From contig NC_135569.1 in NCBI RefSeq assembly GCF_964340395.1, positions 7,816,540 through 7,880,539 on the forward strand: a stretch of DNA of 64,000 nucleotides, in the 5' to 3' direction. The stretch is from Glandiceps talaboti (taxonomy: Eukaryota > Hemichordata > Enteropneusta > Spengelidae). This document shows, piece after piece, positions 1 through 64,000 of this stretch; the first letter of the stretch is position 1, and every line of letters begins with the position of its first letter. The notes below the pieces were generated by a model. The model was not told the origin of the DNA. It saw only the letters and a list, made by a program, of their open reading frames with translations, and ran no database searches. The position numbers were made by a program, and so were the translations under genes.

Positions 1-498
1 CATGATATTCTACTTTGAAGGGGTCAGTAGTGCACGCAATGTGTTACTGTTCCTTGGCAACACAAACTAATCTTACTGGAATAAAGTGCACTGATTGAAA
101 TATCAACCACCTATCTTCATAATATTGGTTATATAGGTGTACTTTTCTCACTTCCTTGGGAAGATTGTGCATCACACGTGATCAGCCCGAGAAACCCAGT
201 GTGCACGAGAACGAGGCTACTAAGTTCTCTATGTGTCCCGGCCAAGTAGGCGACTTGATGTACGTACTTACAAGTGGTAGACGCCTAAACAAGCCACCAT
301 CAGGTCGACGGCTCGCAGGCTACACAGACAGTCGTAGCAGGGAGTACATAGCTGCATGATCTCCGACTCGGTGTTTAGTTCATTGTCGTTTGCCAAGTAC
401 AGCAAAGAATCGACCAGTATTTTAGAAGTGTTTCGGTTTATATAGCATATTAGATCGTCTTTCAAGGTGTTCACTCGGTACAGGTGTAGCGATCAATT
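1..498 (+). promoter_or_regulatory. 5' flank and 5' UTR of agrin
   Basis: No convincing upstream gene is visible. An E-box hexamer CACGTG lies at 175-180, but a single hexamer is weak evidence of regulation. An in-frame TAG at 487-489 sits just upstream of the ATG at 499, so that ATG is the first usable methionine of the agrin frame. I see no clear TATA box. The transcription start cannot be placed from sequence alone. Confidence 0.4.
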
Positions 499-63746
<63,248 letters not shown>

Positions 63747-64000
63747 GTAACTATGGAAAATAGCAAGTTTTAGTTAAAGGGGCACAAGCTGAGTTTATAC
63801 ATGTATTGGCATAATTTTTGCTACATAGTGAAAAGGTACTCACAGTATTCTACTTACTGAAGCATACATGATCTTCTTTTCCCTAGGGGGTATTTTTTTG
63901 TACACAACTAAGTACAAGTTGGTCCTCTTTCTCCCTAGGGGTATTTGTTTGTACACAACTAAGGGCAAGTCACTCCTCTTTCTCGTGATGGGTATTTGTT
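63747..64000 (+). other. Start of next agrin intron, with AAAGGGGCAC repeat
   Basis: 63771-63870 matches the start of the repeat at 21606 and 36480 (TAAAGGGGCACAAGCTGAGT, AAAAGGTACTCACAGTATTC, CTTACTGAAG). It is followed by a short duplication of CCCTAGGGG(T/G)TATTTGTTTGTA-like blocks running off the edge. Confidence 0.7.

Overview
This window is animal nuclear DNA holding most of one large gene on the + strand: agrin, the basement-membrane heparan sulfate proteoglycan. It runs from the start codon at 499 to beyond the right edge. The DNA is AT-rich, with large introns, GT-AG splice sites, abundant microsatellites and minisatellites, MITE-like elements and one 5'-truncated non-LTR retrotransposon. 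Together with an agrin that lacks a recognisable SEA domain and carries an extra lustrin-type Cys-rich exon, this suggests an invertebrate bilaterian. A lophotrochozoan (mollusc, annelid or brachiopod) is my best guess, at low confidence.

Layout: signal peptide plus laminin-binding NtA domain (499-946); a 36-nt linker exon (10481-10516); eight one-exon follistatin/Kazal modules (26769-26978, 34226-34453, 35632-35853, 38461-38670, 40781-41005, 42789-42995, 51759-51956, 52128-52388), the eighth with Ser-Gly glycosaminoglycan sites; a lustrin-like Cys-rich exon (52737-52880); a GCCPDG bridge (53328-53420); two laminin EGF modules (54039-54200, 54661-54804); a ninth follistatin module (55900-56139); a second GCCPDG bridge (56527-56637); EGF1 (56874-56996); LG1 on three exons (58265-58463, 59412-59624, 60563-60792, the last also starting EGF2); EGF2 end plus EGF3 (61599-61751); an array of 14 micro-exon-like repeats (62589-63451); and the first exon of LG2 (63485-63746). 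Every junction I placed keeps the reading frame. The rest of LG2 and any EGF4/LG3 lie to the right.

All other sequence is intronic or 5' flank. It holds at least nine minisatellites, the largest a 33-bp repeat of about 84 copies at 29690-32458, and several families of short inverted-repeat elements. The most unusual are: (1) the tandem micro-exon array encoding SPGPTPETPA-type repeats before LG2, with each 30-nt unit phase 1 to phase 1 and bounded by its own AG and GT; (2) a family of tiny (about 58-66 bp) elements with TAGTCT ends and 9-10 bp target duplications, one of which has expanded internally into a 48-bp minisatellite; and (3) one ~75-bp minisatellite family found at four loci in both orientations.
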